Shown here piece after piece: positions 52,627 through 63,861 of a stretch of DNA of 64,000 nt. Every line of letters starts with the position of its first letter. Within the stretch, counting starts at the first letter, position 1. The notes under the pieces are model-generated. The model had not been told where the DNA came from. It searched no databases and was given only the letters and a program-made list of their open reading frames with translations. A program made the translations under genes and the position numbers. Source of the DNA: Actinopolymorpha singaporensis (GTDB lineage: Bacteria > Actinomycetota > Actinomycetes > Propionibacteriales > Actinopolymorphaceae); contig NZ_LT629732.1 in the NCBI RefSeq assembly GCF_900104745.1, positions 6,001,981 through 6,065,980 on the forward strand, given 5' to 3'.

Positions 52627-53496
52627 TCAGGGCTGGTCGTAGTCGTAGAACCCGCGCCCGGACTTGCGGCCGAGCTCGCCGGCCTCGACCATCCGGGTCA
52701 GCAACTCCGGGGGGAAGAACTTCGGGTCGGCCGTCTCGTCCCAGATGTTGCGGGTGGCGTGCCGCAGGACGTCGACGCCGGTCAGGTCGGTGGTGGCCAG
52801 CGGGCCCATCGCGTGCCCGAAGCCAAGCTTGCAGGCGGTGTCGATGTCCTCGGCGGTGGCCACGCCGTCCTCCACCAGGCGTACCGCCTCCACCACCAGG
52901 GCGGAGATCAGCCGGGTGGTCACGAAGCCCGCGATGTCGCGGTTGACCACGACGCAGGTCTTGCCCACGGACTCGGCGAACTCCCGGGCGCGCTCCAGCG
53001 TCGCGTCGGAGGTGCGGTGACCGCGTACCAGCTCACACAGCCCCATCATCGGCACCGGCGAGAAGAAGTGCGTTCCTACCACCGCCTCCGGGCGGTTGGT
53101 GGCGGCGGCGATGCGGGTGATCGGGATCGCGGAGGTGTTGGTGGCCAGGACCGTGCCGTCGGGGCAGATCCGGTCCAGCTCGGCGAACACCTCGCGCTTG
53201 ACGTCGAGGCGTTCGAACACCGCCTCCACCACGATGCCGGCCTTGGCGACCGCGCCCAGGTCGGTGGTCGTGGTGATCCGCCCCAGGGTCGCCTCGACGG
53301 CGTCCTCGGGGAGCTTGCCCTTGCGCGCGAACGTCTCCAGCGACCGCCGGATGCCGGCCGTCCCGCGTTCGAGCGCGTCGTCGGTGACGTCGCGGAGGAT
53401 GACCTGCCAGCCCGCCGTGGCCGCCACCTGCGCAATCCCGGATCCCATCAATCCGGAACCTACGACCGCCACCGTGCGACTAATGAGTTCCGTCAT
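52627..53496 (-). CDS. 3-hydroxybutyryl-CoA dehydrogenase
   Basis: 289 residues. NAD motif VAVVGSGLMGSGIAQVAA, catalytic region ATNTSAIPITRIAAAT and GTHFFSPVPMMGLCELVRG (catalytic His in THFFSP), C-terminal dimerisation domain GFVTTRLI. It interconverts 3-hydroxyacyl-CoA and acetoacetyl-CoA, and may partner the thiolase 19 kb away in butyrate/polyhydroxybutyrate-type or beta-oxidation chemistry. The gene diverges from the MurA-like gene with 87 bp between starts. Confidence 0.94.
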   Translation of the reverse strand: MTELISRTVAVVGSGLMGSGIAQVAATAGWQVILRDVTDDALERGTAGIRRSLETFARKGKLPEDAVEATLGRITTTTDLGAVAKAGIVVEAVFERLDVKREVFAELDRICPDGTVLATNTSAIPITRIAAATNRPEAVVGTHFFSPVPMMGLCELVRGHRTSDATLERAREFAESVGKTCVVVNRDIAGFVTTRLISALVVEAVRLVEDGVATAEDIDTACKLGFGHAMGPLATTDLTGVDVLRHATRNIWDETADPKFFPPELLTRMVEAGELGRKSGRGFYDYDQP

Positions 53497-53583
53497 GCAG
53501 GCACCTTACGAGAAGACGGCGACCAACACGGTGAGTCGCCGCGACGCGAAAGTCGCGGCGTACGACCACCAGGAGGGAGACGT

Positions 53584-54915
53584 ATGAGCCGTACGAACAC
53601 CGACACCATGGAGGTGTCGGGTGGGACGCCACTGGCCGGAGAGATCTCCGTGCGCGGGGCCAAGAACCTCGTCCCCAAGGCAATGGTGGCGGCCGTCCTC
53701 GGCGACCAGCCGTCGACGTTGACCAACGTGCCCCGGATCAGCGACGTCACGATCGTCCGCGAGCTGCTGGAGCTGCACGGAGTGACCGTGCGCGACGGGG
53801 CCGACGGGCCGCACTCGCTGGTCCTGGACCCCTCCCGGGTCGAGCAGGCGACGATGGGTGACATCGAGGTGCACGCGGGCTCCAGCCGGATCCCGATCCT
53901 GCTCTGCGGGCCGCTGCTGCACCGCGTCGGGCACGCGTTCATCCCGGACCTGGGCGGCTGCCGGATCGGCGACCGGCCGATCAACTTCCACCTGGACGCC
54001 CTCCGGCAGTTCGGCGCCGTCGTGGACAAGCGGCCGGAGGGCCTGCAGATCACCGCGCCGAACGGCCTCACCGGGACCCAGCTCGAACTCCCGTACCCGA
54101 GCGTCGGCAGCACCGAGCAGGTGCTCCTCACCGCCGTCCGCGCCCAGGGAGTCACCGAGTTGCGCAACGCCGCGGTCGAGCCGGAGATCATCGACCTGAT
54201 CTGCGTCCTGCAGAAGATGGGCGCGATCATCAACCTCGACACCGACCGGGTCATCCGCATCACCGGCGTACGCCGGCTCGGCGGCTACATCCACGAGGCG
54301 CTGCCCGACCGGATGGAGACGGCCTCGTGGGCCTGCGCCGCCCTGGCCACCGGTGGCGAGGTGTTCGTCCGCAACGCCCGCCAGGTCGACCTGATGACGT
54401 TCCTGAACGTCTACCGCCGGGCCGGCGGGGAGTTCATGGTCACCCACGAGGGCATCCGGTTCTGGCACCCGGGCGGCAAGCTCAACGCCGTGGCGCTGGA
54501 GACCGACGTCCACCCCGGGTTCATGACCGACTGGCAGCAGCCCCTGGTGGTTGCGCTGACCCAGGCGACCGGGCTGTCGATCCTGCACGAGACGGTGTAC
54601 GAGAACCGCCTTGGCTTCACCGAGGCACTGGTCCGGCTGGGCGCGCAGATCCAGGTGTTCACCGACTGCCTCGGCGCGACGCCGTGCAGGTTCGGCCGGC
54701 GCAACTACACCCACTCCGCGGTGATCTCCGGCCCCACCTCGCTGCGCGGCGCCGACCTCACCGTGCCCGACCTGCGGGGCGGCTTCTCGTACATGATCGC
54801 CGCGCTGGCCGCGCAGGGCAGGTCGACGCTGCGCGGGATCGACATCTTCGCCAGGGGGTACGAGAACTTCCTGCCCAAGCTGGAGGGACTCGGCGCCCAG
54901 GTGGACCTCCGCTGA
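53584..54915 (+). CDS. MurA-like UDP-GlcNAc enolpyruvyltransferase (paralogue with Cys in the active-site loop)
   Basis: 443 residues from ATG 53584 (a longer frame reaches into the divergent gene and is rejected). EPT fold; the invariant pair Lys27-Asn28 (RGAKNLVPKA), active-site loop DLGGCRIGDRPINFH with Cys126 at the position of E. coli MurA Cys115, Arg of GDRP, Asp of PGFMTDWQQP and Arg of PDLRGGFS. All active-site positions that I can align are kept, so it should transfer enolpyruvate to UDP-GlcNAc or a related sugar nucleotide. The Cys predicts fosfomycin sensitivity, unlike the convergent partner. Confidence 0.9.
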   Translation: MSRTNTDTMEVSGGTPLAGEISVRGAKNLVPKAMVAAVLGDQPSTLTNVPRISDVTIVRELLELHGVTVRDGADGPHSLVLDPSRVEQATMGDIEVHAGSSRIPILLCGPLLHRVGHAFIPDLGGCRIGDRPINFHLDALRQFGAVVDKRPEGLQITAPNGLTGTQLELPYPSVGSTEQVLLTAVRAQGVTELRNAAVEPEIIDLICVLQKMGAIINLDTDRVIRITGVRRLGGYIHEALPDRMETASWACAALATGGEVFVRNARQVDLMTFLNVYRRAGGEFMVTHEGIRFWHPGGKLNAVALETDVHPGFMTDWQQPLVVALTQATGLSILHETVYENRLGFTEALVRLGAQIQVFTDCLGATPCRFGRRNYTHSAVISGPTSLRGADLTVPDLRGGFSYMIAALAAQGRSTLRGIDIFARGYENFLPKLEGLGAQVDLR

Positions 54916-54927
54916 CGCCCCGAGGGG

Positions 54928-56208
54928 TCAGCCGAAGTCGACGTTGTCCGGCTCGCGCTGCACGTCGGCACCGAGTCCCTGGAGGACCTCCACCAGGCGG
55001 GGATAGCCGCGGTCGAGGTGGTGTACGCCGGACACCAGCGTCTCCCCCTCCGCGACCAGTCCGGCCAGCAACAGGCCCGCACCCGCGCGGATGTCGGTCG
55101 CCTCCACGGGTGCGCCGGACAGCGCCGGGCGTCCTCGGATCACCGCGTGGTGCCCGTCGGTGCGCACGTCCGCGCCCAGCCGGGCCAGCTCCTGGACGAA
55201 CCGGAACCGCCCGTCGAAGAGGTTCTCGGTCACCATCGAGGTGCCCTCGCTGATCGCGGCCAGCGCCACCATCATCGCCTGCAGGTCGGTCGGGAACCCT
55301 GGGTACGGCAGCGTGACGACGTTGACGGCTCGCGGCCGCCCCTCCATCGACACAGTGAAGCTCACCGGCCCGGTCCGCACCGACGCGCCGGCCCGGGTCA
55401 GCTTGTCCAGCACGATGTCGAGGTGGTCGGCCCGCGCGTCCCGCAGGGTGACCTCCCCGCCGGTCACGACGGCACCGATCGCCCAGGTGCCGGCCACCAT
55501 CCGGTCCGGCACCACGGTGTGCTCGACCGCGGACAGGTCCGCCGGCCCCTCCACCTCCAGCGTGGGAGTGCCGATCCCGCCGATCTTCGCGCCCATCTTG
55601 GTGAGCATGTCGGCGATGTCGACGATCTCCGGCTCGCGGGCGGCGTTGTCGATCAACGTCGTACCGTGGGCGAGGGTCGCGGCCAGCAGGAGGTTCTCGG
55701 TGGCGCCGACGCTCGGGAAGTCCAGCAGGATGCTCGCGCCGTGCAGCCCCGCAGGCGCCTCGGCCACCACGAAACCGTGCTCCACGCCGATCTGGGCGCC
55801 CATCCGTTCCAGCCCGGACACGTGCATGCCCAGGCCGCGGGAGCCGATGCTGTCACCGCCCGGCAACGCCACCTTCGCCCGCCCGCAGCGGGCCACCAGG
55901 GGGCCGAGCACCGTGATCGAGGCCCGCAGCCGGCGTACGAGGTCGTAGTCAGCCTCGTGGTGGATGGACTCGGGCACGTCGATGGTGAGCGTTCCGCTGT
56001 CGAACATCGAGGTGTCGAGCTCACAGCCCATGCGTTTGAGCAACGCACCCATGAACTTCACGTCCAGGATGTCGGGCACGTTGTGCAGGACCGTACGACC
56101 CTGTGTGAGCAGCGACGCCGCCATCAGTTTCAGCGCGCTGTTCTTGGCGCCGCTGACCGGCACCTCGCCCTCGAGCCGGTTGCCACCGCGAATTCTCAGC
56201 CGTTCCAC
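54928..56208 (-). CDS. murA: UDP-N-acetylglucosamine 1-carboxyvinyltransferase MurA
   Basis: 426 residues. Six-fold beta-alpha EPT repeats; Lys22-Asn23 ([13 protein letters not shown]), active-site loop [17 protein letters not shown] with Asp119 in place of the usual Cys, as in mycobacterial MurA, which confers intrinsic fosfomycin resistance; [13 protein letters not shown] and [10 protein letters not shown] motifs. It makes UDP-GlcNAc-enolpyruvate, the first committed peptidoglycan precursor. Next to the cobalamin adenosyltransferase gene (divergent) as in mycobacteria. The two murA homologues converge with 12 bp between stops. Confidence 0.95.
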   Translation of the reverse strand: MERLRIRGGNRLEGEVPVSGAKNSALKLMAASLLTQGRTVLHNVPDILDVKFMGALLKRMGCELDTSMFDSGTLTIDVPESIHHEADYDLVRRLRASITVLGPLVARCGRAKVALPGGDSIGSRGLGMHVSGLERMGAQIGVEHGFVVAEAPAGLHGASILLDFPSVGATENLLLAATLAHGTTLIDNAAREPEIVDIADMLTKMGAKIGGIGTPTLEVEGPADLSAVEHTVVPDRMVAGTWAIGAVVTGGEVTLRDARADHLDIVLDKLTRAGASVRTGPVSFTVSMEGRPRAVNVVTLPYPGFPTDLQAMMVALAAISEGTSMVTENLFDGRFRFVQELARLGADVRTDGHHAVIRGRPALSGAPVEATDIRAGAGLLLAGLVAEGETLVSGVHHLDRGYPRLVEVLQGLGADVQREPDNVDFG

Positions 56209-56330
56209 CCGTGCATGCTATGAGCCCCCGCCCGCGCGCCGCGCGGCACACTCGTGCTTCCGGACGAGACCACCCGCCGAGGGTGAGGTGTCCTGGGGCC
56301 TGTCCTGCGGAAAGGCCCTAGGCTGCGGAC

Positions 56331-56927
56331 ATGGTCAACCTCACTCGGATCTACACCCGTACCGGAGACGGCGGGCAGACCCGGCTGGTCGACAACAGCC
56401 AGGTCACCAAGACCGACCGCCGGCTGGCGGCGTACGCCGACGTGGACGAGGCCAACGCGAGCATCGGCACCGCGCTCGCCCTCGGCGGCCTGGCCGAGGA
56501 CATCGCGGCGGTTCTGGTGGAGGTACAGAACGACCTGTTCGACGTGGGCGCCGACCTCGGCAACCCGGTCGACCACGGCGCCGAGCCCGGCGCGGCCCTG
56601 CGAATCACCCCGGAGTACGTCCAACGCCTCGAGGCGCACTGCGACGCGTTCAACGAGCGGATCGAGCCGCTGCGCTCCTTCGTGCTCCCGGGCGGGACGC
56701 CCGGCGCGGCCCTGTTGCACACGGCCCGCACGGTGGTCCGGCGGGCCGAACGCACCGCGTGGGCGGCCTGGGAGGAGCACGCGGACACGATGAACGCGGC
56801 CACGATCAAGTACCTCAACCGGCTGTCGGACCTGTTGTTCATCCTGGCCCGGGTGGCAAACGCCGGCCGTGGGGACGTGCTGTGGCAGCCCGGCGGCGGG
56901 CGGGCCGACCAGGCGGGGCGTTCCTAG
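56331..56927 (+). CDS. pduO: Cob(I)alamin adenosyltransferase (PduO type)
   Basis: 198 residues. N-terminal IYTRTGDGGQTRLVD (ATP-binding TRxGD), and the helical bundle motifs YADVDEANASIG, DLFDVGADLGNP, HTARTVVRRAERTAWAAW and YLNRLSDLLFILAR (R-x-SD-x-LF). It transfers the adenosyl group from ATP to Co(I) cobalamin, making the cofactor for the mutase at 28-30 kb with MeaB as chaperone. Short C-terminal tail. Confidence 0.96.
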   Translation: MVNLTRIYTRTGDGGQTRLVDNSQVTKTDRRLAAYADVDEANASIGTALALGGLAEDIAAVLVEVQNDLFDVGADLGNPVDHGAEPGAALRITPEYVQRLEAHCDAFNERIEPLRSFVLPGGTPGAALLHTARTVVRRAERTAWAAWEEHADTMNAATIKYLNRLSDLLFILARVANAGRGDVLWQPGGGRADQAGRS

Positions 56928-56962
56928 CTCACGCTCGAGGGCCGGGGCTGAGGTCGTAGGTT

Positions 56963-57400
56963 TCAGAGCGGCGCGTGCCGGCGGCCCGGCGGGGCCGCCT
57001 CGAGCCAGACCAGGAAGCCGGTCAGGGCGTCCTCGGCCATCGCCAGCTCGATCGTCCGGCCGGCCTGCTCACACTCCACCACGACGTGGTCGGCGTAGAG
57101 CCCGAGGGCCTCGTTGGCGGCCGGGTCGCGGCGGGCCTGCACGATCAGGTCGTTCCGGGAGAACGTCCGACGGGGGCGGAAACCGTACGAGAACACCGGA
57201 AACCACTCCACGGAGTCCCCGGCGTAGCGGGCGATGCCGAGTGACCAGCCCTTGCCGTTGTCCTGCTTGCGCAACCTGAGGCTGGAGTCGAAAGTGCCGC
57301 CGCCGCGTTGCAGCAGACGGCGGCGAAATGCCAGACCGGCAAGACCTACGAGGACGAGCGCGAGGGTCAGCCCGGCGATGTCGAGGATGATCTCGATCAT
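56963..57400 (-). CDS. DUF2550 membrane protein downstream of atpC
   Basis: 145 residues: one N-terminal membrane helix (IEIILDIAGLTLALVLVGLAGLAF), then a small cytoplasmic domain (GTFDSSLRLR, GWSLGIARYAGDSVEWFPVFSYGFRPRRTFSR, FLVWLEAAPPGRRHAP). The family is confined to actinobacteria and almost always follows atpC, as here (136 bp after it). The role is unknown; a link to ATP synthase assembly or to the cell envelope is possible. Confidence 0.9.
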   Translation of the reverse strand: MIEIILDIAGLTLALVLVGLAGLAFRRRLLQRGGGTFDSSLRLRKQDNGKGWSLGIARYAGDSVEWFPVFSYGFRPRRTFSRNDLIVQARRDPAANEALGLYADHVVVECEQAGRTIELAMAEDALTGFLVWLEAAPPGRRHAPL

Positions 57401-57536
57401 CGCCTGCGACCGTCCGGACAGCCACGCCTTCGGGCAGGACGGACTCCACCGGTGGTACGGCGGTAAGGCTCACGGGAGGGCGTGCGCGGCGCGGCCGCAT
57501 GACCTGTCGCTGCCACACCCACCCCCCGTCCAGCCG

Positions 57537-57929
57537 TCAGGAAGCCATCTCGACAGCGCGTACGCGAGCCTCGGCGCGGCGTACGTGCTCGAGAGCTTCC
57601 TGGTCGTTCTCGCCGGCCGCCCGGGCCCGCTCCAGTTGCTGCCGGGCCTCCTCGAGATCGATCTCGTGGGACATCTCGGCGTACTCGGCGAGGATGGACA
57701 CCCGGTCGTTCGCGACCGAGAGGAAACCGCCCTGGACCGCGGCCACGTAGATCTCCGAGTCCGGCGTGCGTACCTCGACCACGCCGTCGACCAGGAGACC
57801 CAGGACCGGTGCGTGCCCGGGCAGGATCCCGATGTCACCTTCGGACGTACGGGCGATGACAGTCGTCGCCTCGCCCGACCAGACCGTGCGGTCCGGTGCG
57901 ACCAGCTCGACGTGCAGGGGCTCTGCCAC
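57537..57929 (-). CDS. atpC: ATP synthase F1 epsilon subunit
   Basis: 130 residues from GTG 57929, which follows a weak ribosome-binding region; the frame continues upstream to 58004 but through a direct repeat, so the shorter start is chosen. N-terminal beta sandwich (LHVELVAPDRTVWSGEATTVIARTSEGDIGILPGHAPVLG) and C-terminal helices (EEARQQLERARAAGEND). It couples rotation to catalysis and inhibits ATP hydrolysis. It is separated from atpD by an unusually long 199 bp. Confidence 0.95.
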   Translation of the reverse strand: MAEPLHVELVAPDRTVWSGEATTVIARTSEGDIGILPGHAPVLGLLVDGVVEVRTPDSEIYVAAVQGGFLSVANDRVSILAEYAEMSHEIDLEEARQQLERARAAGENDQEALEHVRRAEARVRAVEMAS

Positions 57930-57943
57930 CGTGAATCCTCCTG

Positions 57944-57974
57944 GCCTGAATTCGTTCTTGCCTGAATTCGTTCT
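57944..57974. repeat. 15-bp direct repeat between atpD and atpC
   Basis: gcctgaattcgttct at 57944-57958 and again at 57960-57974 with one base between them; each copy contains an EcoRI-type GAATTC and is less GC-rich than the surrounding sequence. Confidence 0.9.
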
Positions 57975-58029
57975 GTGGAGAATACCCGCTCCCGGGCATT
58001 CCACTTCCGGCTACCCCGCACCGCCGAAC

Positions 58030-58051
58030 CGGTGCCGGATCGGTGCCGGAT
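58030..58051. repeat. 11-bp direct repeat between atpD and atpC
   Basis: cggtgccggat twice in tandem, 58030-58040 and 58041-58051. Confidence 0.85.
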
Positions 58052-58060
58052 CCGCCGACA

Positions 58061-58093
58061 GGGCCTCCCGGGCGACCTGCGCCCGGGAGGCCC
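58061..58093. terminator. Perfect 14-bp hairpin in the atpD-atpC gap
   Basis: Arms 58061-58074 (gggcctcccgggcg) and 58080-58093, loop 58075-58079. It lies 36 bp beyond the atpD stop on the operon strand and has no T run, so it could be a partial terminator, a processing site or an mRNA-stabilising structure. Confidence 0.6.
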
Positions 58094-58128
58094 CAATCGT
58101 CACATCTGTGTTGCGTCCTGCGAGCCGG

Positions 58129-60503
<2,375 letters not shown>

Positions 60504-60506
60504 GGC

Positions 60507-62150
60507 TCAGCCCCGCTTCTGCCGGACGATCTTCTCCTGCTCGACGCTCTCCTCTTCCAGCGCCTCCACCTCTTCCCGGCCGGGCTTGAGCAGCTGGCCG
60601 TCGGAGGTCTCGAAGGTCTGCTTGAAGTCGGTGACCGCCTCTTCCAGCGCGCTCACCGTGTCGTCGGTGAAGTTGAGCGTCTCGCGGATGCCGGCGAGAA
60701 TGCCGGACCGGTCACGCCGCAGGAACTCGAGGAACTCGCCCTCGAACCGGCGCACGTCGTCGACCGGAACGTCGTCGAGCTTCCCGGTGGTGCCGAGCCA
60801 GATCGACACGACCTGCTCCTCGACCGGGTACGGCGAGGACTGCGGCTGCTTGAGCAGCTCGGTCAGCCGCTGGCCACGCTCCAGCTGGCGGCGGGAGGCC
60901 GCGTCGAGGTCGGAGGCGAACATCGCGAACGCCTGCATCTCACGGAACTGTGCGAGCTCCAGCTTGAGCTGGGCACCGACCGCCTTCATCGCCTTCGTCT
61001 GCGCGGACGTACCGACCCGGGACACCGACTGGCCGACGTCGATCGCCGGGCGCTGGTTGGCGTTGAACAGGTCGGACTGGAAGAAGATCTGCCCGTCGGT
61101 GATGGAGATGACGTTGGTCGGGATGTACGCCGAGATGTCGTTGGCCTTGGTCTCGATCACCGGGAAGCCGGTCATCGAACCGCCACCGAGCGCGGCGGAC
61201 AGCTTCGCGCAACGCTCCAGCAGCCGGCTGTGCAGGTAGAACACGTCGCCGGGGTAGGCCTCGCGGCCCGGCGGGCGGCGCAGCAGCAGGGACATCGCGC
61301 GGTAGGCCTCGGCCTGCTTGGACAGGTCGTCGAAGACGATGAGGACGTGCTTGCCGCCGTACATCCAGTGCTGGCCGATGGCCGAGCCGGTGTAGGGGGC
61401 GATGTACTTGAAGCCCGCGGGCTCGGAGGCGGGAGCCGCGACGATGGTGGTGTACTCCATCGCGCCGGCCTCCTCCAGCGTGCGCTTGACCTCCGCGATC
61501 GTGGTGCCCTTCTGGCCGATCGCGACGTAGATGCAGCGGACCTGCTTGGTCGGGTCGCCGCTCTCCCAGTTGGCCTTCTGGTTGATGATCGTGTCCACCG
61601 CGACGACCGTCTTGCCGGTCTTGCGGTCACCGATCAGCAGCTCGCGCTGGCCGCGGCCGATCGGGATCATCGCGTCGATCGCCTTGATGCCGGTCTGCAG
61701 CGGCTCCTTCACCGGCTGGCGCGCCATCACGCCCGGAGCCTGCAGCTCCAGCGCGCGGTTGCCGTCCAGGCCGGTGATCTCGCCCAGGCCGTCGATCGGC
61801 TTGCCGAGCGCGTCCACCACGCGGCCGAGGTAGCCCTCGCCCACCGGTACCGACAGCACCTGGCCGGTACGGCGGACCTTCTGGCCCTCCTCGATCCCGG
61901 TGAACTCACCGAGGACGACCGCGCCGATCTCGCGGACGTCGAGGTTCAGCGCCATCCCCAGCGTGCCGTCCTCGAACTCCAGCAGCTCGTTGGCCATCGC
62001 GGACGGCAGGCCCTCGATGTGTGCGATGCCGTCACCGGCGTCGACGACCGTGCCGACCTCTTCGGCGGCCAGCTCCGCGGGCTGGTAGCTCGAGACGAAA
62101 CGCTCCAACGCTTCCCGGATCTCCTCCGGGCGGATCGTCAGCTCCGACAT
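60507..62150 (-). CDS. atpA: ATP synthase F1 alpha subunit
   Basis: 547 residues. P-loop [14 protein letters not shown] (about 172-184), VYVAIGQKG-type segment, alpha signature [17 protein letters not shown]. The C-terminus has an acidic extension ([22 protein letters not shown]), as found in actinobacteria, where it helps suppress ATP hydrolysis in mycobacteria. It binds non-catalytic nucleotide. Confidence 0.98.
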   Translation of the reverse strand: MSELTIRPEEIREALERFVSSYQPAELAAEEVGTVVDAGDGIAHIEGLPSAMANELLEFEDGTLGMALNLDVREIGAVVLGEFTGIEEGQKVRRTGQVLSVPVGEGYLGRVVDALGKPIDGLGEITGLDGNRALELQAPGVMARQPVKEPLQTGIKAIDAMIPIGRGQRELLIGDRKTGKTVVAVDTIINQKANWESGDPTKQVRCIYVAIGQKGTTIAEVKRTLEEAGAMEYTTIVAAPASEPAGFKYIAPYTGSAIGQHWMYGGKHVLIVFDDLSKQAEAYRAMSLLLRRPPGREAYPGDVFYLHSRLLERCAKLSAALGGGSMTGFPVIETKANDISAYIPTNVISITDGQIFFQSDLFNANQRPAIDVGQSVSRVGTSAQTKAMKAVGAQLKLELAQFREMQAFAMFASDLDAASRRQLERGQRLTELLKQPQSSPYPVEEQVVSIWLGTTGKLDDVPVDDVRRFEGEFLEFLRRDRSGILAGIRETLNFTDDTVSALEEAVTDFKQTFETSDGQLLKPGREEVEALEEESVEQEKIVRQKRG

Positions 62151-62197
62151 CTTCGTGGTCCCTGCTCTCTCGGCAATCTCAGGTGTGTGCGGGGCGG

Positions 62198-63019
62198 TCA
62201 GCCGGCCAACCGGCGCCGCGCGTCATCCAGCCGACTGGCGATCGTGCCGTCGATGACCTCGGCGCCCAGCTCGACGCGCATTCCGCCGAGAACCCCGGGG
62301 TCTACCAGGATGTTGAGGTGTACGTCGTGGCCGTACTGGCGACGCAGCGCGCCCGCCAGCCGATCCTGGTCGGCGGCGCTCAGCGGCGTCGCCGTACGGA
62401 CCGTGGCCACCAGCCGTTCCCGCCATCCGGCGGCGAGTTTGGCGTAGTTGTCGAGCGCCTCGGTGAGCGAGAGCCCGCGCGGGGCCACCACGGCCTGCTC
62501 CACCAAGGGTACGGCCCCTTCGGGGGCCTTCCCCGCGAGCAGCTCCCGGACCAGGGTGGCCCGGTTGTCCGCCGGGATCCCCCGGTCGGTCAGCGCCAGA
62601 TGGAGGCCTTCCTCCCGCTCCAGGAGCCGGGCGAACCGGAACAGGGCGTCCTCGAGGTCGTCGAGGCGTCCCTCCTCCTCGGCCGACCGCACCAGCGCCA
62701 GGGCGCCGACCTCTTCCAAGGCGTCGGTGAACTGGCGCGTCCGCGGCCAGGAAAGGCGGACCGCGGCGGTCACGAGATCCAGCGCCTGGGCACCGATCCG
62801 CGATCCCAGCAGGTTGCCGGCGAGCGCGGCCCGGTCGTCCGGGGTCCGGGTGGAGTCGGTGAGAGCCCGCCGCAACGCCGGTTGGGCGTCCAGCAGCCGG
62901 ACGACGGAGAACAGCTGCCGCCCGGCCTCTTGGAGCTCCGCCGGCGTTCCGGCGACGCCCCGCAGCCGCTGCCGCAGGGACGCCACCGCCTCTCGCGAAG
63001 TGCCGTGGAAGTCCGTCAT
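62198..63019 (-). CDS. atpH: ATP synthase F1 delta subunit
   Basis: 273 residues, longer than the roughly 180 of E. coli but normal for actinobacteria. N-terminal helical part followed by the OSCP-type C-terminal domain ([58 protein letters not shown]). It connects F1 to the peripheral stalk. The ATG overlaps the atpF stop by 4 bp. Confidence 0.96.
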   Translation of the reverse strand: MTDFHGTSREAVASLRQRLRGVAGTPAELQEAGRQLFSVVRLLDAQPALRRALTDSTRTPDDRAALAGNLLGSRIGAQALDLVTAAVRLSWPRTRQFTDALEEVGALALVRSAEEEGRLDDLEDALFRFARLLEREEGLHLALTDRGIPADNRATLVRELLAGKAPEGAVPLVEQAVVAPRGLSLTEALDNYAKLAAGWRERLVATVRTATPLSAADQDRLAGALRRQYGHDVHLNILVDPGVLGGMRVELGAEVIDGTIASRLDDARRRLAG

Positions 63020-63558
63020 CGCGCCTCTCCGACGGGCTGCTGCTCCAGCTCGTTGATGAAGCGTTCGACGATGCGCCGCTGGCGGCCCTCGTCCTCGAGC
63101 GCCTCACCGACGATCCGGCTGGCGAGCTGGGTGGACAGGTCACCGATCTCGCTGCGCAGCTGCAGCAGCGCCTGCTGCCGCTCCGCCTCGAGCTGGGTGT
63201 GCGCCTGCGCGACGATCCGCTGGGCCTCGGCCTGGGCCTGTTCCCGCATCTCCGCCACGATCGCGGCGCCCTGCTCCTTGGCTTCCTCGCGGATGCGGGA
63301 CGCCTCGTGCCGAGCCTCCGACAGCTGCTGCTGGTACCGCTCGAGGGCTGCCTTGGCCTCGGCCTGCGTCTCCTCGGCCCGCTTGAGCCCACCCTCGATG
63401 GCCTCGGCGCGCTCGGCGAACGCCTTCTCGAACTTCGGCGCGACCCACGTACGGACGACGTAGAACAGGATGCCGAAGACGATCAGGCTCAGGATGATCT
63501 CGATCGGGTGCGGAATGAGCGGGTTGACCGCTTCCCCCGCGGCGAGGATCGATGTCAT
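63016..63558 (-). CDS. atpF: ATP synthase Fo b subunit
   Basis: 180 residues. One membrane helix (IEIILSLIVFGILFYVVRTWVAPKFEKAF, about 18-40) then a long charged dimerising helix rich in Glu, Ala, Arg and Gln. It is the peripheral stalk. There is a 23-bp gap to atpE upstream. Confidence 0.97.
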   Translation of the reverse strand: MTSILAAGEAVNPLIPHPIEIILSLIVFGILFYVVRTWVAPKFEKAFAERAEAIEGGLKRAEETQAEAKAALERYQQQLSEARHEASRIREEAKEQGAAIVAEMREQAQAEAQRIVAQAHTQLEAERQQALLQLRSEIGDLSTQLASRIVGEALEDEGRQRRIVERFINELEQQPVGEAR

Positions 63559-63581
63559 GGCTAGTGCCCCTTAGTGTGCGG

Positions 63582-63791
63582 TCAGCCCTGGAACACGAAG
63601 GCGAGGGCGATACCGATGATCGCGAGCGCCTCGGCCAGACCGAAGCCGAGAATCGCGATCGTCTGCAGGCGCGCCTGCGCCTCGGGCTGGCGGGCGACAC
63701 CGTTGATGTACGCCGCGAAGATCAGGCCGATGCCGACGCCGGGGCCGATGGCCGACAGGCCGTAGCCGATGATGGCGAGCGAGCCTCTCAT
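63582..63791 (-). CDS. atpE: ATP synthase Fo c subunit
   Basis: 69 residues: two membrane helices separated by the polar loop ARQPEAQAR (about 33-41). The proton-carrying carboxylate is Glu54 in [12 protein letters not shown], and the first helix holds the Gly-rich [12 protein letters not shown] packing motif. It forms the rotor ring. It precedes atpF on the operon strand. Confidence 0.98.
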   Translation of the reverse strand: MRGSLAIIGYGLSAIGPGVGIGLIFAAYINGVARQPEAQARLQTIAILGFGLAEALAIIGIALAFVFQG

Positions 63792-63861
63792 GGGCCAGTC
63801 CTTTCCTTGGTTACTTCGGTCGTTCGTTGCGGATGGAACTCGGATTGCGCTGTGGAGCAGA

